64,000 bases of DNA from Desulfofundulus australicus DSM 11792 (GTDB taxonomy: Bacteria > Bacillota > Desulfotomaculia > Desulfotomaculales > Desulfovirgulaceae), in contig NZ_FQUW01000008.1 in assembly GCF_900129285.1 (NCBI RefSeq), forward strand, positions 1-64,000, read 5' to 3'. The position numbers and the translations under genes were made by a program. The notes below the pieces were generated by a model. That model was given only the letters and a program-made list of their open reading frames with translations, was not told where the DNA came from and made no database searches. Of this stretch, positions 36,293 through 44,942 are shown piece by piece. Numbering within the stretch: the first letter of the stretch is position 1; each line of letters starts with the position of its first letter.

Positions 36293-36380
36293 GGCTTTTC
36301 CCCCTCTGCCGGCGGCTTACGGCCGTTCTGTTTTTACGAATGGTGTCCGGCCGGCGGGAGCCCCCGCCGTCCGGGCGCAC

Positions 36381-37178
36381 CTAATGGAAACTTTCCACCA
36401 GGGACCGGACCACCAGGTACCAGCCGTCCACCATCACGAAGAGCAGCAGCTTGAAGGGCAGCGAGATCATTACCGGGGGCAGCATGAACATGCCCATGGA
36501 CATCAGGGCGCTGGCCACCACCATGTCAATAACCAGGAAGGGCACGTACAGCAGAAACCCCATCTGAAAGGCGGTTTTCAGCTCGCTGATCACAAAGGCC
36601 GGGATGACCACCGTAATGGGCAGGTCATCCGCATTCCGGGGCCGGGGCATTTTGGCCAGGCTGACGAACAGGGCCAGGTCCTTCTCCCGGGTCTGCTTGA
36701 GCATGAACGCCTTCAGCGGTTTGGCCGCAGCCTCAAAGGCCTGCTCCTGGGTCAACTGGTTGTTTAAATAGGGCTGCAGGGCCTCCCGGTTGATTTCCTG
36801 GAAGGTAGGGGTCATCACAAAAAACGTCAGGAACAGGGCCAGGCCGATGATCACCTGGTTGGGCGGCGTCTGCTGGATGCCCAGGGCCCCCCGCAGGATG
36901 GACAGGACCACCACAATGCGGGTAAAGCTGGTGACCATAACCAGCAGGCCCGGGGCCAGGGCCAGCACCGTGAGCAGGACCAGCAGTTTGACGCTGTCCA
37001 CCACCTGAGCCGGTTCGTCCGTGGGGGTGATCCGCAGATCGATGCCCGGCAGGGGCTGCGCCCCGGCTGCCGCCGGGGCGGCGATAAGGGCCAGCAGGAA
37101 CACCGGGACCGCCAGGCGGCGGAACCACAAATGGTCTTTCCAGATTTTGCGGTTATCATTCTCCAGCACTGCGCTCAT
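36381..37178 (-). CDS. fliP: FliP export-gate protein
   Basis: The protein has about 265 residues, with a signal peptide (FLALIAAPAAAGAQP region preceded by WFRRLAVPVF) and four membrane helices. The FliP signatures MVTSFTRIVVVLSILRGALG and QQTPPNQVIIGLALFLTFFVM are present. I favour a start near the ATG at 37176-37178 (MSAVLENDNRK), which overlaps the fliO end; the ORF is open to 37238. It is the core of the export channel. Confidence 0.94.
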   Translation of the reverse strand: MSAVLENDNRKIWKDHLWFRRLAVPVFLLALIAAPAAAGAQPLPGIDLRITPTDEPAQVVDSVKLLVLLTVLALAPGLLVMVTSFTRIVVVLSILRGALGIQQTPPNQVIIGLALFLTFFVMTPTFQEINREALQPYLNNQLTQEQAFEAAAKPLKAFMLKQTREKDLALFVSLAKMPRPRNADDLPITVVIPAFVISELKTAFQMGFLLYVPFLVIDMVVASALMSMGMFMLPPVMISLPFKLLLFVMVDGWYLVVRSLVESFH

Positions 37179-37605
37179 CTTTTTGCCCATCCAGATAGCT
37201 TTGATGCTGCTTTGCAGAAGTTTCCGGTGGTCCGTCACCGGCGAGCCTTTTCTTCAACCGGTCGAGGGCCGCGGACAGTTCCCGCTGGAAGGAGGCCGGC
37301 CCTGATCTTTTCCCGGCGGGTGTATCGGGAAAAGGCAGCCCTTCCGGCAGGTGGTCGAATTCCTGCAGCAGGGTCACATTGTTCTCCTGGTGGACCAGGA
37401 GGTAGTAGCGCCGGCCCACCTGCACGAGGGTGAGGGCGGCCTTCGGCCCCAGGGGCAGTTGCTCGATCACGCGCATGTAACGGCCCCGGTTGAAGGCCAG
37501 GTGCCGGCCGAGGCCGTAGCGCACGGCCAGGTAGGCCAGGGCGGCCACCAGGAGCAGGCTCAGCACCAGCTGCACCGCGGCCCGGAACAGGTCGGCGTCG
37601 CTCAC
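37156..37605 (-). CDS. fliO: FliO-like flagellar biosynthesis protein
   Basis: The protein has 149 residues. A single N-terminal membrane helix (LVLSLLLVAALAYLAVRYGLG) precedes the small FliO domain (LPLGPKAALTLVQVGRRYYLLVHQENNVTLLQEF). It assists FliP assembly. Sequence conservation in this family is low, but position between fliN and fliP supports the call. It overlaps both neighbours. Confidence 0.9.
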   Translation of the reverse strand: MSDADLFRAAVQLVLSLLLVAALAYLAVRYGLGRHLAFNRGRYMRVIEQLPLGPKAALTLVQVGRRYYLLVHQENNVTLLQEFDHLPEGLPFPDTPAGKRSGPASFQRELSAALDRLKKRLAGDGPPETSAKQHQSYLDGQKDERSAGE

Positions 37606-37988
37606 TGCTTTTCCCCGCCTCTTTTCACCCTGCCCGGCTCCCGGATGCTCTCAATGCGGACGCCGAAATTGCCGCCCAGGACCACCACTTCTCCCCGGGC
37701 CAGAGGCTGGTCGTTGATCAGCACTTCCACCGCGTCACCCGCCGGGCGGTTCAGCTCGACCACGGAACCCTCGGCAAGCCGCAGTATATCCCGCACTTTC
37801 ATGGTGGTGCTCCCCAACTCCACCGTCAGGGTCACCTTGACGTCGTCCAGGTAATCGAGGGGTACTTTCAGGCGGTCCGCTCCCGGGGGCGCGGTCAGGG
37901 GAGGGAAGCTCACCCTTTTCACCGCCGGCTGCCGCCCCTCCATCCGCTCAACCATTTCTCTGATTTCTTCTTCGCTGATCACAGGCAC
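37602..37988 (-). CDS. fliN: FliN motor switch protein (stand-alone)
   Basis: The protein has 128 residues with one SpoA/FliN domain (PLDYLDDVKVTLTVELGSTTMKVRDILRLAEGSVVEL to GGNFGVRIESI). The N-terminus (MPVISEEEIREMVERMEG) replaces the CheC-like part of FliY. It is a second FliN-type protein besides the one fused in FliY, and may be a C-ring component or an export-cargo adaptor with FliH. Confidence 0.9.
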   Translation of the reverse strand: MPVISEEEIREMVERMEGRQPAVKRVSFPPLTAPPGADRLKVPLDYLDDVKVTLTVELGSTTMKVRDILRLAEGSVVELNRPAGDAVEVLINDQPLARGEVVVLGGNFGVRIESIREPGRVKRGGEKQ

Positions 37989-38036
37989 CGCCTGCTTTCC
38001 TTGAAAATTCAGCCTCCGCCATGCGGAGCGCCGGGC

Positions 38037-38519
38037 TTACTGCACCAGAAAATCGGTAAAGTAGAGCTGCTCCACCTTTCCGTGCAGGAGCTGGCTGTTG
38101 ATCCGGTCGAGAATTTCTTTTTTGATGGCCTCCTGGTTTTTCACCGGGAGCACCTCATCCGCCGTCTTGCTGCGCAGGATGGTCAGCACCGCCTCGGTGA
38201 GCATGGGCTGCTTGGCCTTGACCTCCTCGACCAGCTTTTTATCGGCAGGATACTCCAGCACCACCTGCACCCGCAGGTAGCGGCCGGGACCCTCGCCGGC
38301 CAGGTTGATTACCCTGGACCCCAGGTCCAGGGTCTCCATGGGGCGCTCCTTAGGCGTGGCCTGCACCGGCCCGGCCAGGGGGCCGAAAAACCACAGGGCG
38401 CCGAAGGTGAGCCCGCCGCCGATGATGACGGCCAGGAGCAGCAGGAAAATGGTGCGGCCGCGGCCGCCCCGTTTTTTCTCGCCTTCTCCGCCGGTTTGTT
38501 TTTTTCTGCTGACAGGCAT
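38037..38519 (-). CDS. fliL: FliL flagellar basal-body associated protein
   Basis: The 160-residue protein has a basic N-terminus (MPVSRKKQTGGEGEKKRGGRG), one membrane helix (TIFLLLLAVIIGGGLTFGALWFFG) and the periplasmic FliL stomatin-like domain ending VEQLYFTDFLVQ. It stabilises stators around the motor. Note that motA and motB are not in this window. Confidence 0.93.
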   Translation of the reverse strand: MPVSRKKQTGGEGEKKRGGRGRTIFLLLLAVIIGGGLTFGALWFFGPLAGPVQATPKERPMETLDLGSRVINLAGEGPGRYLRVQVVLEYPADKKLVEEVKAKQPMLTEAVLTILRSKTADEVLPVKNQEAIKKEILDRINSQLLHGKVEQLYFTDFLVQ

Positions 38520-38537
38520 CTGGGAACACCCTTTTTG

Positions 38538-38573
38538 CGGCTGCCGGCTCTTAATTATGAGTGCCGGCAGCCG
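38538..38573. promoter_or_regulatory. Strong stem-loop just upstream of fliL
   Basis: CGGCTGCCGGC (38538-38548) pairs perfectly with GCCGGCAGCCG (38563-38573) across a 14-nt AT-rich loop. On the minus strand a short A-run, not a U-run, follows, so it is more likely an RNA-processing or attenuating structure than a terminator on that strand. On the plus strand it is followed by GAATTTTT. Confidence 0.7.
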
Positions 38574-38658
38574 GAATTTTTGGCGGCGGCACCCGGCAAC
38601 GGCCTGCTGAAGCTGTGCGGCTTAATGGGGTCATAACCGGAGCCGCCGGTGGTTCCAT

Positions 38659-38709
38659 GGGTGGCGGTCGCCCTTCACCGCTCATATGCCCCCGGGATGA
38701 CCGCCACCC
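38659..38709. promoter_or_regulatory. Second stem-loop between flgE and fliL
   Basis: GGGTGGCGGTC (38659-38669) is complementary to GACCGCCACCC (38699-38709), an 11-bp stem with a 29-nt loop. With the hairpin at 38538-38573 it makes a structured 220-nt gap inside an otherwise compact operon. Confidence 0.65.
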
Positions 38710-38739
38710 GTGCCATGTAAATATTTTACAATACATCTA

Positions 38740-39618
38740 CTACCGCTTCAGGTTGATCAGTTCCTCCAGCATGGTATCGGAGACGGTAATAATCCGGGCG
38801 CTGGCCTGGTAGCCGCGCTGGGTGGTGATCATATTGGTGAACTCGTCGGTCAGATCCACGTTGGACATCTCCAGGTAGCCGGAGTTGATTTCACTGGACA
38901 TCTTAGTATTATCCAGTAGGTTCGCTGATCCACTTGCATCTGTTACGTCAAAATAGTTTTGACCTACTTTTTTAAGGCCTTCCGGATTAGGGAATGTGAA
39001 AAGGGCAACATAGGCATTCGTAGGTGTATTTGAACCGATTTTAATTTTTAACTGGTTTCCTGCGGTATCATATGCAGTTATTTTACCATCTTTCCCTATA
39101 CTTATTGAGCCAACCACAGCAGCATTTTCTTTTGAATCGACAAATTGTATACTTCCAGGATCAATCCAAGTAGGGGGGGTTGCATCATAATTACCTATTC
39201 CTACCAATAGATTGCCATTACTATCGACCATAAACCCATTTTGATCAATGTAGAAAATACCGTTTCTTGTATAGACGCTCTTGCCACTCGTATCTGTTAC
39301 TTGAAAGAACCCATTCCCTTGAATGGCCAGGTCCAGGGTGCGTCCGGTTCCCTGCAACGCGCCCTGGCCCATATTGGTGCCTATTCCTGCTACAATAACA
39401 CCAGTGCCAACCTGAGACGGGTTGATTGAGCCTGCTCCTGAGGTGCCTCCCGTCGGAGCGCTGGGTGACTTGATCATTTGATAGACCATATCCTGGAAAT
39501 TAGCCCGCTGGCTTTTAAAACCCACGGTGTTCACGTTGGATATATTGTTGCCGATGACGTCCATGCGGATCTGGTGGTTTTTCATGCCGGCGACGCCGGC
39601 GAAAAGAGAGCGGATCAT
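38740..39618 (-). CDS. flgE: Flagellar hook protein FlgE
   Basis: The 292-residue protein begins MIRSLFAGVAGMKNHQIRMDVIGNNISNVNTVGFK and ends LEMSNVDLTDEFTNMITTQRGYQASARIITVSDTMLEELINLKR, the most FlgE-like ends in the window. The ends are GC-rich like the rest of the operon, but the middle (~38900-39330) is AT-rich with different codon use, e.g. many AAT, ATA and TTA codons. This suggests that the surface-exposed hook domain was replaced by recombination. FlgE is exported through the FlhB/FliK-regulated gate. Confidence 0.88.
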   Translation of the reverse strand: MIRSLFAGVAGMKNHQIRMDVIGNNISNVNTVGFKSQRANFQDMVYQMIKSPSAPTGGTSGAGSINPSQVGTGVIVAGIGTNMGQGALQGTGRTLDLAIQGNGFFQVTDTSGKSVYTRNGIFYIDQNGFMVDSNGNLLVGIGNYDATPPTWIDPGSIQFVDSKENAAVVGSISIGKDGKITAYDTAGNQLKIKIGSNTPTNAYVALFTFPNPEGLKKVGQNYFDVTDASGSANLLDNTKMSSEINSGYLEMSNVDLTDEFTNMITTQRGYQASARIITVSDTMLEELINLKR

Positions 39619-39725
39619 TTTTCTCCCTCCGGTTTAAGGGTAACCGTTTAATATCAATGACCTTTCTAACAGTTACAGCGGTAGAACTATCACGCCATAT
39701 TAGGGGGTCCCATTTAACTTCAGCT

Positions 39726-40550
39726 TTAGCGCTTCAGCTCGATGGTTTCCCGGAGCACCTCGTCGGAGGTGGTGAAGACCCTGGCGCTGGCCTCATACCC
39801 CCGCTGGGTGACGATCAAGCTGCCCAGTTCCGTGGCCAGGTCAACATTGGACATCTCCAGGCAGCCGGATTCGATGGTGCCCAGGCCGTCCTTGCCCGGC
39901 GTTCCGTCCAGCCTCTCTCCGGCAGGATTTTCTTCACCACCGTTCCCCGAAGCATTATTGTCGGTATACAGGTTGCCTCCCACCCTGGTCAGGCCGTTGG
40001 GGTTGGGGAAGCTGAACAGGCCGATTTGTTTATCATCGCTGGCGGTGCTGCCGTCGCTGTAGGTGACGGAAATTTTCCCCATGTTTGAAACATTTATGGC
40101 AGCAATAGGTTTGGATACATCCAGTTGTATCTCGCTTCCGCTCTCGTCCACCAGCCTGAGGCCGCTGGAATTGACCAGGTAGCCTTCCTTATCCACTGAA
40201 AATGAGCCTTCCCTGGTATAGTAAATTTTGTCCTCTCCGCTTTCATCGCCTGCTTTTACCCCGAAAAAACCGTTCCCGTTGATGGCCAGGTCCAGCGACC
40301 GGCCGGTTGGCACAAGCGGCCCCTGGTTGAAGTTGTTGAGCACAGCGGCCAGCATTACGCCCGTTCCCATCTGGGAAGGGTTGCTCTGGGCCGTGCCGGC
40401 GCGTATGGTTTGATAAAGGGTATCCTGAAAACTGGCCTGGGCCGCTTTGTACCCCGGGGTGTTTATGTTGGCGATGTTGTTGGCCAGAATGTCCATGCGC
40501 GTGCGGTGGCTGAGCATACCGGCCAGGCTGGTATATATGGACTGGATCAT
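39726..40550 (-). CDS. FlgE/FlgG-family axial protein (second hook-type gene)
   Basis: The protein has about 274 residues. N-terminal MIQSIYTSLAGMLSHRTRMDILANNIANINTPGYK and C-terminal LEMSNVDLATELGSLIVTQRGYEASARVFTTSDEVLRETIELKR mark the FlgEFG family. I start it at MIQSIYTS (40550), as the ORF before it is not conserved-looking. It is a paralogue of the next gene, and follows the flgD/TIGR02530 pair where flgE is normally found. Which of the two is the major hook subunit is unclear. Confidence 0.83.
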   Translation of the reverse strand: MIQSIYTSLAGMLSHRTRMDILANNIANINTPGYKAAQASFQDTLYQTIRAGTAQSNPSQMGTGVMLAAVLNNFNQGPLVPTGRSLDLAINGNGFFGVKAGDESGEDKIYYTREGSFSVDKEGYLVNSSGLRLVDESGSEIQLDVSKPIAAINVSNMGKISVTYSDGSTASDDKQIGLFSFPNPNGLTRVGGNLYTDNNASGNGGEENPAGERLDGTPGKDGLGTIESGCLEMSNVDLATELGSLIVTQRGYEASARVFTTSDEVLRETIELKR

Positions 40551-40674
40551 TTTTCTTCTCACCTCACGTATATCTACGGTTATTCCAACCACTTTTCCGA
40601 CTTCCGACGACTGACTTCTATTCAGCGCCGCCTCCGTCGTTCAGCGGCTGCGCGGCCTCCTTGCGGTCCGGCCG

Positions 40675-41067
40675 TTACTCGACAATTATTGCCCCGTCAA
40701 TATTGGTGAAAACGCGCCCCGCCCCGGAGCGGCGGTCCAGGGCCGTCACCACCGTGCGGTTCTCCACACTGGTTACCAGGGCCAGGTCGTGGTAGATAAC
40801 CAGTGAATTCCTCACCCCCTTGCCGGCGGCCAGGCTCACTGCCCGGCTGATTTTTTCCATGTCGGCTTCCTTCAGGGTGATGTTGCGCTCCCGCAGGCGC
40901 TTTTCGGCGTGGGCCGATAATTTCAGCGGGACCGCGCCCATTTCCCGGCGCAGCACTTCTTTAAAAGAGCCTGACCGGGACGCCCCGTCCTGCCTTTCAG
41001 GCCGGCCTTCCCTGGAAACCGGGAGGACCAGCGGTTCGGGCAATATTCCCTGCATCCTGATATTCAT
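40675..41067 (-). CDS. Flagellar operon protein, TIGR02530 family
   Basis: The 130-residue protein has the conserved block LKLSAHAEKRLRERNITLKEADMEKISRAVSLAAGKGVRNSLVIYHDLALVTSVENRTVVTAL, the pattern of the TIGR02530 family found between flgD and flgE in Firmicutes. Its role is not established; perhaps a hook-assembly accessory. It ends in GAIIVE. It immediately follows flgD. Confidence 0.87.
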   Translation of the reverse strand: MNIRMQGILPEPLVLPVSREGRPERQDGASRSGSFKEVLRREMGAVPLKLSAHAEKRLRERNITLKEADMEKISRAVSLAAGKGVRNSLVIYHDLALVTSVENRTVVTALDRRSGAGRVFTNIDGAIIVE

Positions 41068-41472
41068 TTAACCCCGGATCTCCTTTACCATATCGTAGTC
41101 GTAGGGAGTGCCGTTGACCACCAGCTTGAGGCCGTTATCGTCGACAACAAGCTTTTCCACCGTTCCCTCAACCTCACCGCCGTCCTCCCCCGCCACCGTC
41201 ACCTGCCTGCCCACCAGGCCGGCGGAAAGGGAGAGTTCCTCCATCTTCAACAGAAGTTCCATGTTTTTGTTGAGGTTCATAATTTGTTCCAGGGCGGTAA
41301 TCTGCGTCATCTGGGTCATGAACTGGTCCTGGTCCATGGGGCTCATGGGGTTCTGGTAGCGCAACTGGGCCACCAGGATCTGCAGAAAAGCGTCCTTGTC
41401 CAGTTCCTTTTTGACCGGCTGGAGTTTGTCCTGGGGGTTATAGTAGATACTGTTCGCCGCAGTTACCTCCAT
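41068..41472 (-). CDS. flgD: FlgD hook-cap (scaffold) protein
   Basis: The protein has about 134 residues. The N-terminal FlgD signature is LDKDAFLQILVAQLRYQNPMSPMDQDQFMTQMTQITALEQIMNL, and the small C-terminal part (AGLVGRQVTVAGEDGGEVEG) is short as in many Firmicutes. I start it at MEVTAANSIYY (41472) with GGTGGG ahead; the longer frame overlaps fliK. Confidence 0.93.
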   Translation of the reverse strand: MEVTAANSIYYNPQDKLQPVKKELDKDAFLQILVAQLRYQNPMSPMDQDQFMTQMTQITALEQIMNLNKNMELLLKMEELSLSAGLVGRQVTVAGEDGGEVEGTVEKLVVDDNGLKLVVNGTPYDYDMVKEIRG

Positions 41473-41486
41473 CTTACATCCCACCT

Positions 41487-42998
41487 TCACACGAAAAAGT
41501 TGATCCCGCCCGGCAACGGATCTGCCGGCTGTTCCTGCCCGGTACTGCCCCCCGGCTCCCCGCCGGGACCGCTGTACTGCCGCCCGTAATTATATCCCGG
41601 CTGCTGGTAATCACTCCGGGGCGGGAGACCGCCCTCATGTCCCACCGACACCGAAGCGCTCTGCAGGTGCAGGTTCTGGGCGGCCAGGGCCTCGCGCAGC
41701 TGGGGCAGGGCACTTTCAATGGCGTCCCCGGCGGCGGCGTTACTTGCGAGGAAGTGGGCGCTCACATCCCCCTGCCGGTAGACCAGGCGGACCACAACCT
41801 CGCCCAGGTGCTCCGGCTCAAGTTTGAACCAGAGGTGGGTCTGCCCCTCGGTATGCCGTGCCACGGTCTGCCGCAACACCCGGCCGATTAAAACCGGCAT
41901 TTGCAGCGGACTTATAGTCTCCTGCTGTACTACCGTACCGGCCGGGTTTAGGGATGTCGCGGCCGTCCTGCTCCCACCGCTGCCGGCCGGCTGGTGCAGC
42001 GCCGTACTATGGTCCGGAGTGCCGGCGCCGCCATGACGGTTGATAGCGGAAAAATTCATCCCGGCCTGCGGGGTTTCCCCGCCACCCCGCTTCTCCGGAG
42101 ACCCCACCTGTTCCCGGGCTTCAACCGGCTTCGCACTCCCGGAAGCTGCTTCTACCGGTACGCGCGCATCCTTAAAAACAGGTCCGCTGCCGTTAACGGA
42201 TGAATCGGTTTCCCCGGAATTCCCTTTCGGGGAAACGTCGTAAAGCACCCCCGGCTGTCTGACTTCCGGCTGCTGGCTGTCCACCGCCCTGCTGCCCGGA
42301 CCGGGTTCGAGAATTCCCGAGCCTCTCAGCAACTGAAGAATCCTTTCCTTCAGGAAGGCATCATAAGATTGAGTCTCATCCTGCAGCAATTCCGGCAGGC
42401 CCGGCCCCTTAAGCTCCACAACGTCGGCATCCCTATGCTGCCCGGCCGGGCCGTCCCCGCGGCCGGCTTCCGGCGGCGGTGCGGGCGGATTTACCACCGC
42501 CTCCAGGAGCCGGCCCCACGGTGCAGCGGCGGCAGGGCTGTTCCCCTCCCCGCCCCCCGCATCAGCACCTGCCGGTACAGTCGCAGGCATTTTATTCTCC
42601 ATCATACCGCAGAAGTTCAGCAGGGCCGCCAGAAGGACCTCCTTCCTGCCGGTGAACTGCTCTCTGTCCCCGCCTTCTTCAAGCTCGCCCGGCCCCTCAA
42701 GGTTGCAGGCCGGCGGCAGCAGGGGTTCCATAATACCAGCATCCCCGGGGGGTGAAAGGGGCAGCTTTTCCGCAGGAACGGTCTGGAAAACGCCGGCCAG
42801 CGTCCCCGGGGTGCCGGCCTCTCCCGGATTCCAGACCGGGTTGCCGCCGCCCGGGTCCGGGGTGACCGGCCCTTCCCCGGCTATGCCCAGCAGCTGCATA
42901 AGCAGGGCAAGAAACGCGCCGGAGGCGGGTGTGCCGGCAGCAGTGCCGCCCTGGGAACATGGTCTTTCCGGTGCTGCGGAAACCGCGTTGATCTCCAT
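41487..42998 (-). CDS. fliK: FliK hook-length control protein
   Basis: This 503-residue protein has a long low-complexity Pro/Gly/Ala-rich ruler region and a conserved C-terminal domain (THLWFKLEPEHLGEVVVRLVYRQGDVSAHFLASN to LREALAAQNLHLQSASVSVG). It is secreted during hook assembly and, with FlhB, stops hook growth. Start MEINAVSAAPERP. Confidence 0.9.
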   Translation of the reverse strand: MEINAVSAAPERPCSQGGTAAGTPASGAFLALLMQLLGIAGEGPVTPDPGGGNPVWNPGEAGTPGTLAGVFQTVPAEKLPLSPPGDAGIMEPLLPPACNLEGPGELEEGGDREQFTGRKEVLLAALLNFCGMMENKMPATVPAGADAGGGEGNSPAAAAPWGRLLEAVVNPPAPPPEAGRGDGPAGQHRDADVVELKGPGLPELLQDETQSYDAFLKERILQLLRGSGILEPGPGSRAVDSQQPEVRQPGVLYDVSPKGNSGETDSSVNGSGPVFKDARVPVEAASGSAKPVEAREQVGSPEKRGGGETPQAGMNFSAINRHGGAGTPDHSTALHQPAGSGGSRTAATSLNPAGTVVQQETISPLQMPVLIGRVLRQTVARHTEGQTHLWFKLEPEHLGEVVVRLVYRQGDVSAHFLASNAAAGDAIESALPQLREALAAQNLHLQSASVSVGHEGGLPPRSDYQQPGYNYGRQYSGPGGEPGGSTGQEQPADPLPGGINFFV

Positions 42999-43075
42999 GA
43001 CTCCTCACCTCCTTTACCGGGACTCCGCCATTTATCCGGAGCCGCCACCTTCCTCCCGCCGGAGCAGGCCGGCGG

Positions 43076-43519
43076 CTACCGGTTCCCCTCCCGGCACCAG
43101 AACATCCGCAGCCCCTGCTCATCCGTCTCCTTCTGCTCGGCCCGGTTTTCCTCCCGGATGTGGTTCTGGAGCTGTTTTTCCTTCAGCGTCTCCAGGATCA
43201 TCCTCTGGCGCCGGGCTTCAAAGGCCTCCACCCGGCAGCGCATGAGCCTTTCGCTGGCCCTTTCCACTTCCTCCCGGCAGCGGTCCCGTTCGCCGGCCAG
43301 CCGCTCCCGCCAGAGCACCAGGTGAAGCTCGGTCTCGGGCCGCAGCGGCCCCGGGCCGCCGCCGGCAAGGCTCTCTTCCAGCAGGCCGGTGGCCCTGTGC
43401 AGTTCCTCCACCCGGGCCAGGTACTCCCGCCTGGCCCGGGAGTGGGCCAGGATGGCCTGTTCCTCCTTTTTCTCCCTGAACTGCAGTACCGGCTGGAGAT
43501 GAAAACGGAACTTGCGCAT
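43076..43519 (-). CDS. fliJ: FliJ export chaperone-escort protein
   Basis: This 147-residue, fully helical coiled-coil protein beginning MRKFRFHLQPVLQFREKKEEQ, the classic FliJ start, is rich in Arg/Glu. It fits inside the FliI ATPase ring. It lies between fliI and fliK. Confidence 0.9.
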   Translation of the reverse strand: MRKFRFHLQPVLQFREKKEEQAILAHSRARREYLARVEELHRATGLLEESLAGGGPGPLRPETELHLVLWRERLAGERDRCREEVERASERLMRCRVEAFEARRQRMILETLKEKQLQNHIREENRAEQKETDEQGLRMFWCREGNR

Positions 43520-43619
43520 CTGCAGTCACTCCCTGGCATGGTAATCCGGCCTGCCCCTGCAGGCCTTTCGCCTACCGCTCCTGGACGGCCGACCTCCCGC
43601 CGCAGGTGAGCCGGCCGCA

Positions 43620-44942
43620 TTAACCGGGGTCGGGCAGGGCCTTTACCGCCTCTTCAAAGCTGCTGTGCTCGTGCATGTCCTGACGCAAAAACCGCATCAA
43701 ATCCGGGTACACCCTGACCGCCGCGTCCACCCGGGGGTTGGAGCCGGCCACGTAGGCGCCGATGTTGATCAGATCCTCCGCCTGGCGGTAGGCGGCCAGC
43801 AGGTCCCGCAGCCGGCTGGCCCGGGCCAGGTGCTCCGCGCTCACCAGCTCCGGCATCACCCGGCTCACGCTCTGCAGCACATCGATGGCCGGGTAGTGGT
43901 TCCGGGCGGCCAGCTCCCGGGTCAGCACAATGTGGCCGTCCAGGATGCCCCGCACGGCATCGGTAATGGGCTCGTTCAGGTCGTCCCCCTCCACCAGCAC
44001 GGTGTAAAAAGCGGTGATGGACCCCACCGCCCCCATGCCGGACCGCTCCAGCAGCCGGGGCAGCAGGGCAAAAACCGAGGGGGTGTAGCCCCGGGTGGCC
44101 GGGGGCTCGCCGATGGCCAGGCCCACCTCCCGCTGGGCCATGGCAAAGCGGGTGACCGAATCCATGAGCAGGAGCACGTCTTTGCCCCGGTCGCGGAAAT
44201 ACTCGGCGATGGCGCTGGCCAGAAAGGCGGCCTTCACCCGCACCAGGGCCGGCCGGTCGGAGGTGGCGGCCACCACCACCGAGCGGGCCAGGCCCCCGGG
44301 GCCCAGGTCCCCTTCAATGAAGTCCCGCACCTCCCGGCCCCGCTCCCCCACCAGGGCGATGACGTTTACATCGGCGCTGCTGTAGCGGGCCACCATGCCC
44401 AGAAGGGTACTCTTGCCCACCCCGCTGCCAGCAAAAATACCCAGGCGCTGCCCGCGGCCGCAGGTGAGGAAGGCATCGATGGCCCGCACCCCGGTGGAAA
44501 AAACCTGCGCGATGCGCTGCCTGGACAGGGGGCTGGGGGGAGAGCTGTCCACAGGCACGTAAGACTGGTCGGGGGAGGACAGCTCCCGCCCGTCCATGGG
44601 CCGGCCCAGCCCGTCCAGCACCCGCCCCAGGAGGTGGTCCCCCACCGCCACCATCAGGCCCCGGCCCCGGGGGACCACGCTGCAGCCGGGGTAAATGCCC
44701 CGCAGTTCCCCCAGGGGCATGAGCAGGGTAACGTCTTCCCGGAAGCCCACCACCTCGGCCACCACCGGGGCTTCGCCGGGCACGTGGATATCGCAGATCT
44801 CACCGATGCGGGCGGCAATCCCACGTGCCTCCACGGTCAGGCCGATTACCCGCACCACCTGCCCGGTGGGGCGCAGCAGTCTGGCCGCCCGCACCCGGCG
44901 GCGCCAGCGTTCCAGGTCGATTTGGGGTAAGGACGCCTGCAT
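43620..44942 (-). CDS. fliI: FliI flagellar export ATPase
   Basis: This 440-residue F1-beta-like ATPase has Walker A GIFAGSGVGKSTLLGMVARYS, Walker B region DVLLLMDSVTRFAMAQREVG and the typical VLVEGDDLNEPITDAVRGILDGHIVLTRELA stretch. It drives cargo delivery to the export gate. It overlaps fliH by one base. Confidence 0.96.
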   Translation of the reverse strand: MQASLPQIDLERWRRRVRAARLLRPTGQVVRVIGLTVEARGIAARIGEICDIHVPGEAPVVAEVVGFREDVTLLMPLGELRGIYPGCSVVPRGRGLMVAVGDHLLGRVLDGLGRPMDGRELSSPDQSYVPVDSSPPSPLSRQRIAQVFSTGVRAIDAFLTCGRGQRLGIFAGSGVGKSTLLGMVARYSSADVNVIALVGERGREVRDFIEGDLGPGGLARSVVVAATSDRPALVRVKAAFLASAIAEYFRDRGKDVLLLMDSVTRFAMAQREVGLAIGEPPATRGYTPSVFALLPRLLERSGMGAVGSITAFYTVLVEGDDLNEPITDAVRGILDGHIVLTRELAARNHYPAIDVLQSVSRVMPELVSAEHLARASRLRDLLAAYRQAEDLINIGAYVAGSNPRVDAAVRVYPDLMRFLRQDMHEHSSFEEAVKALPDPG

